Positions 5,932-8,219 of a DNA stretch of 8,219 nucleotides are shown one piece after another (positions within the stretch are counted from its first letter, which is position 1; each line of letters starts with the position of its first letter). The DNA lies in contig JAOZUV010000073.1 of NCBI GenBank assembly GCA_029938505.1, positions 1-8,219 on the forward strand. Direction: 5' to 3'. The notes under the pieces were generated by a model. The model ran no database searches and was not told the DNA's origin. It saw only the letters and a list, made by a program, of their open reading frames with translations. The position numbers were made by a program, and so were the translations under genes. The stretch is from Bacteroidales bacterium. GTDB lineage: Bacteria > Bacteroidota > Bacteroidia > Bacteroidales > GCA-2711565.

Positions 5932-6957
5932 CTAAGGTTTACGGGGTACATTAAAACGAGTACCTATCCACAATCTAATTTGATTCATATCATAATTGAA
6001 GTTGGATTGTCCGATTTCTAAACGAGTTGTTTTAAACCCCCAGATTCCTCCTAAACCAATATAAATTTTCTCACCATTGTATCCAATGGCTGAACGACCT
6101 GTCCACAAAACAGTTGGATTTGAGCCTTTAATTGTACTTGCATAGGTTTTGTATTTATACGATTGCCAAAAAATACCTGGAATAAATGCAAAACTCGCAT
6201 AAAATCTTTTGTTAAGAATGTATGTATAAGAATAACCTGCTGAAATACCAAATGTTAAAAACTTGCCTGATTGTAGCAATTCATCTTCGGGAATATTATA
6301 CTTATCAGTATAAAACATTGGAATTAAAGTATAATTCGATTTCATATTAAAATACACAAAAGAAGGCGAAATAATAAGTGAACCCGAACTTTTTAACTGG
6401 CGTTCATTGTGGATAAAAGCACCTTTAAACGAATGCTTTTTAAAATTATCGATATAATAAACTATAGCCGCCAACGAAAAAATATGCATGTCGGGACGCT
6501 GAGGGTATTCATCACCAAGTTCCCAGTCAGGCGATAAATCTCCGATGTTTTTTAAAAAAAATCCACTTTGATCTTGAATTCCCAAATCTAAAGCCAACGC
6601 ATTTCCATAGGCATTCAATCGAAGATCAATGATTGAGCTACTTCCTTTCAAATCTCTATCACCACCAGCAAAAGGATTATTTACAGCCAAACCAATTCGC
6701 CACCATTTATGAAAAACATCAAAGCCAATTTTTAAGTCATTATTAGGTGAGTACAATAACATATTTTCGCCAGATGGTGGATGTACACTAAAATTCACTT
6801 CCTCATTTACAAAATAGAATCGAGCCGTTACATCATCTCTATAGCTCACCAAATAAGAAGAGTCGGTTTCTGCAAGATGATTCAAAATATTTTTAAATTG
6901 AGCAGACCCCATTAATGGAAACAGTAGAAATAATATGACCAGTCGGTAATACCTCAT
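5932..6957 (-). CDS. DUF4421-like predicted outer-membrane beta-barrel protein
   Basis: A 341-residue exported protein. The N-terminus has a signal peptide: hydrophobic VILFLLFPLMG, then GSA-QF with probable cleavage after residue 19 by signal peptidase I. There is no lipobox Cys. The mature part has no hydrophobic helices but many alternating aromatic/hydrophobic strands (for example GISAGYSYTYIL, FYASFAFIPGIFW, KIYIGLGGIWGF), ending RLWIGTRFNV, consistent with an outer-membrane beta-barrel. The overall layout (SYLVSYRDDVTARFYFVNEE near the N-terminus, then NDLKIGFDVFHKWWRIGLA) resembles DUF4421 proteins of Bacteroidota, whose function is unknown. The frame also opens at GTG 6960, but ATG 6957 is one codon later and starts a normal signal peptide, so it is preferred. 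It starts 12 bp after the AtpI-like gene and is likely cotranscribed. The DUF assignment is from memory and moderate; export is well supported. Confidence 0.72.
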   Translation of the reverse strand: MRYYRLVILFLLFPLMGSAQFKNILNHLAETDSSYLVSYRDDVTARFYFVNEEVNFSVHPPSGENMLLYSPNNDLKIGFDVFHKWWRIGLAVNNPFAGGDRDLKGSSSIIDLRLNAYGNALALDLGIQDQSGFFLKNIGDLSPDWELGDEYPQRPDMHIFSLAAIVYYIDNFKKHSFKGAFIHNERQLKSSGSLIISPSFVYFNMKSNYTLIPMFYTDKYNIPEDELLQSGKFLTFGISAGYSYTYILNKRFYASFAFIPGIFWQSYKYKTYASTIKGSNPTVLWTGRSAIGYNGEKIYIGLGGIWGFKTTRLEIGQSNFNYDMNQIRLWIGTRFNVPRKP

Positions 6958-6969
6958 CACAAATAAAAA

Positions 6970-7359
6970 TTAATTTTTGTGGTTTTTTTGAACCTTTAAT
7001 ACAGCTATCAATTCAAAAAGTGTAAAAAGAAGATAAAATACAAAGAATGTGATGACAAATGGAATCATATCATGTTTATTCATCAAGCCATAAATTACAA
7101 TGATTGCAATATAAATAATCAGCTTAACAAATATGGAGATCATAAAAAAATTAACAAATAAACTCATCTTTTTAACCATTGTTTTCAACACAAAATAATG
7201 AGTTAGTAATGAAACTGCAATAAAAAACACCAATAAAAAAGGCATGGCAGGACTCACAAAATTATCTGGCAAGAAAAAAGCAAGTACAAATGCAATAACA
7301 GCAATAATTGCAGAATATATTAACAGTTTTTTTAGGTATTGTAAATAGTCTGATTTCAT
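6970..7359 (-). CDS. AtpI-like four-helix membrane protein
   Basis: A 129-residue protein with four predicted membrane helices (about residues 10-30, 36-58, 66-92 and 98-120), a basic loop KTMVKKM between helices two and three, and a lysine-rich tail. No catalytic motif is visible. Size, four-helix topology and position right after atpZ suggest the ATP synthase protein I group (AtpI-like, including short Bacteroidota proteins usually found between atpZ and atpB). AtpI helps assemble the c-ring or supply magnesium in studied bacteria. Sequence alone would not identify it, so the call rests largely on context. It begins 90 bp after atpZ with a good -7 box in the gap, and atpB does not follow. 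Instead comes an outer-membrane protein gene. Confidence 0.55.
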   Translation of the reverse strand: MKSDYLQYLKKLLIYSAIIAVIAFVLAFFLPDNFVSPAMPFLLVFFIAVSLLTHYFVLKTMVKKMSLFVNFFMISIFVKLIIYIAIIVIYGLMNKHDMIPFVITFFVFYLLFTLFELIAVLKVQKNHKN

Positions 7360-7402
7360 CAGCTTAACATTTAATTTATAAAAGTAAATCAGTTAGGAAA
7401 GG

Positions 7403-7410
7403 CAAATGTA
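7403..7410 (-). promoter_or_regulatory. Candidate -7 promoter box for the AtpI-like gene
   Basis: The - strand reads TACATTTG, a full match to TAnnTTTG, in the 90-bp gap after atpZ and 43 bp before the next ATG. No convincing TTG lies 17-23 nt upstream. If used, it would start a transcript covering the AtpI-like gene and the DUF4421-like gene. Confidence 0.4.
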
Positions 7411-7449
7411 AAAAAATGAATTTGATTTTAATGCTCTTAGGCTAGCATT

Positions 7450-7680
7450 TCACGAATTATCTTTTTTCAGTAGATCCCGAATAACATAATAAATAGCGAG
7501 AAAAACTGAAAGAATAGAAAAAAATGAGGTAAAAACAGGGAACTCCCATGAGATCCATTCGTCTAATTTAATACCCCCAAACACACCTATAAGGATAATT
7601 ACAAGCATTTGCACAGCAATGCTTGAATATTTAGCATAATTTTTTAAACCGTTTTCGCTTTCAGGTTTATCTTTTTTCAT
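7450..7680 (-). CDS. atpZ: AtpZ/AtpI family protein (F0F1 ATP synthase accessory subunit)
   Basis: A 76-residue membrane protein with a charged N-terminus and two helices (about 19-37 and 48-67) joined by the short conserved-looking GVFGGIKLDEW turn, then a basic end RDLLKKDNS. This glycine-rich first helix followed by LDEW is the AtpZ pattern; AtpZ acts with AtpI in F-ATPase assembly and magnesium transport in studied species. The start codon lies inside the bactofilin gene: the two overlap by 14 nt in different frames, so translation is probably coupled. The bactofilin-atpZ order is one I recognise from Bacteroidota, where F0 genes usually follow; they do not here. The family call is good, the function is by homology. 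Confidence 0.8.
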   Translation of the reverse strand: MKKDKPESENGLKNYAKYSSIAVQMLVIILIGVFGGIKLDEWISWEFPVFTSFFSILSVFLAIYYVIRDLLKKDNS

Positions 7681-8056
7681 TCATTAAGGGAGCTTTGGGC
7701 ACACTCTCTTTCCCTCCCATTTTACATGTTCCTGAAAATATTGCTCCAGGTTCAATGGCCAATTTACCAGTTGTTACATCACCGTCTAATTTCGATTCGG
7801 CTTTCAGAGTTAACAATTCTGAAACTTCCAGTTTTGCTTTTACAGAACCTTCGATGTCGGCATTTTGACAAATAATTTCTCCTTCAACCACGCCTGTTGA
7901 ACCGATAACCACCTTACCTTTTGTTTTGATTGTACCCGTTAAAGTACCATCAATTCTAAAATCACCATTCGATTCAATATCTCCTTTTAATTTTGTTCCA
8001 CATCCTAAAATGTTTCTGGAGGGAGTCAGAGTTTCTACACTTTTTGCCATGTTCAT
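7667..8056 (-). CDS. Bactofilin (polymer-forming cytoskeletal protein)
   Basis: A 129-residue bactofilin (DUF583). Residues about 16-115 consist of short repeating beta-strands with regularly spaced glycines and valines (GTKLKGDIESNGDFRIDG, then GKVVIGSTGVVEGEI, ADIEGSVKA, SKLDGDV, PGAIFSGTCKM), which fold into a right-handed beta-helix that polymerises end to end without nucleotide. Short polar tails flank the core, as usual. Bactofilins scaffold envelope-linked processes such as local peptidoglycan remodelling and shape. Starts are possible at ATG 8056 and ATG 8050; the second gives the common MAKSVE beginning and I cannot separate them. It begins 14 bp after the preceding gene and its last 14 nt overlap atpZ. 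No M23 peptidase, a frequent bactofilin partner, is visible in the window. Confidence 0.92.
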   Translation of the reverse strand: MNMAKSVETLTPSRNILGCGTKLKGDIESNGDFRIDGTLTGTIKTKGKVVIGSTGVVEGEIICQNADIEGSVKAKLEVSELLTLKAESKLDGDVTTGKLAIEPGAIFSGTCKMGGKESVPKAPLMNEKR

Positions 8057-8070
8057 TTTTCTGTTATCAA

Positions 8071-8219
8071 TTATTTATAAAATCGTTTGTAAAAATCAAT
8101 ATACGTATCAATGTTTTTTTCTTTATAAAATAACATATAATTTTCGTTTGAAATTACAAACTGTTTGTATTCATCTTCATCATTAAAAATTGAAAGCACG
8201 TATTGATCTTCATCAATGG
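8071..8219 (-). CDS. C-terminal fragment of an unrecognised protein (5' end beyond window)
   Basis: A frame open from the window edge (first full codon at 8217) to a TAA at 8073-8071 gives 48 residues. It is rich in aromatic residues (7 Tyr, 5 Phe) and acidic ones, with the repeated-looking pieces FNDEDEY and IDEDQY and the ending YIDFYKRFYK. The composition is protein-like and the frame ends just 14 bp before the bactofilin start on the same strand, which supports a real gene in the same transcript. I do not recognise the family. It does not look like the end of an M23 peptidase, which is the neighbour one might expect before a bactofilin. Confidence 0.6.
   Translation of the reverse strand, partial: IDEDQYVLSIFNDEDEYKQFVISNENYMLFYKEKNIDTYIDFYKRFYK

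Noticed and set aside
7926..8186. 86-codon open frame on the + strand across bactofilin and the upstream gap
   Set aside because: It is antisense to a well-supported bactofilin, has no family-like features and crosses the junction between two real - strand genes.

Overview
The window is an AT-rich bacterial chromosome segment that most probably comes from the phylum Bacteroidota (Bacteroidetes). Three things point there. Several families are typical of that phylum: a short acidic DUF2795 protein, a DUF4421-like outer-membrane protein, a bactofilin followed by atpZ, and a KHSPF-type class I methyltransferase. Starts lack Shine-Dalgarno sequences. Several intergenic gaps carry the Bacteroidota -7 promoter box TAnnTTTG. 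The order or genus cannot be fixed from the sequence. No rRNA, tRNA, CRISPR array, insertion sequence or phage gene was seen, and no stretch above 300 bases lacks a gene.

Layout: the left edge (1-413, + strand) is the C-terminal part of rsmD, a 16S rRNA methyltransferase. It converges with everything else, which lies on the - strand, and a hairpin at 450-473 probably terminates transcription from both sides. Reading leftwards on the - strand from the right edge come: the C-terminal tail of an unrecognised aromatic-rich acidic protein (8071-8219); a bactofilin (7667-8056) whose end overlaps atpZ (7450-7680); a four-helix AtpI-like membrane protein (6970-7359); a DUF4421-like outer-membrane beta-barrel candidate (5932-6957); a PTPS/QueD-family pterin enzyme (5443-5862); GTP cyclohydrolase I, folE (4801-5400); a Bax inhibitor-1/YccA membrane protein (4057-4785); fabD (3135-4010); a SAM methyltransferase with a lysine-serine microsatellite (2178-3017); a MacB/LolD-type ABC ATPase without a permease (1420-2139); a PduO-type cobalamin adenosyltransferase (843-1400); and DUF2795 (483-704).

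How they may work together: most gaps are 12-70 bp and same-stranded, so two or three overlapping transcripts are likely. The clearest functional pair is folE plus the PTPS-family gene, which catalyse consecutive steps from GTP to a tetrahydropterin. The enzyme's Cys-x5-His-Gly-His spacing and flanking sequence resemble animal 6-pyruvoyl-tetrahydropterin synthase more than E. coli QueD. The bactofilin-atpZ-AtpI-like group would normally be expected to lead into the F0 genes, but here atpB does not follow. The rest is mostly housekeeping (rRNA modification, fatty acid initiation, cobalamin activation). I did not find a clear undescribed system; the points worth following are the pterin pair, the detached atpZ/AtpI-like genes and the permease-less ABC ATPase.
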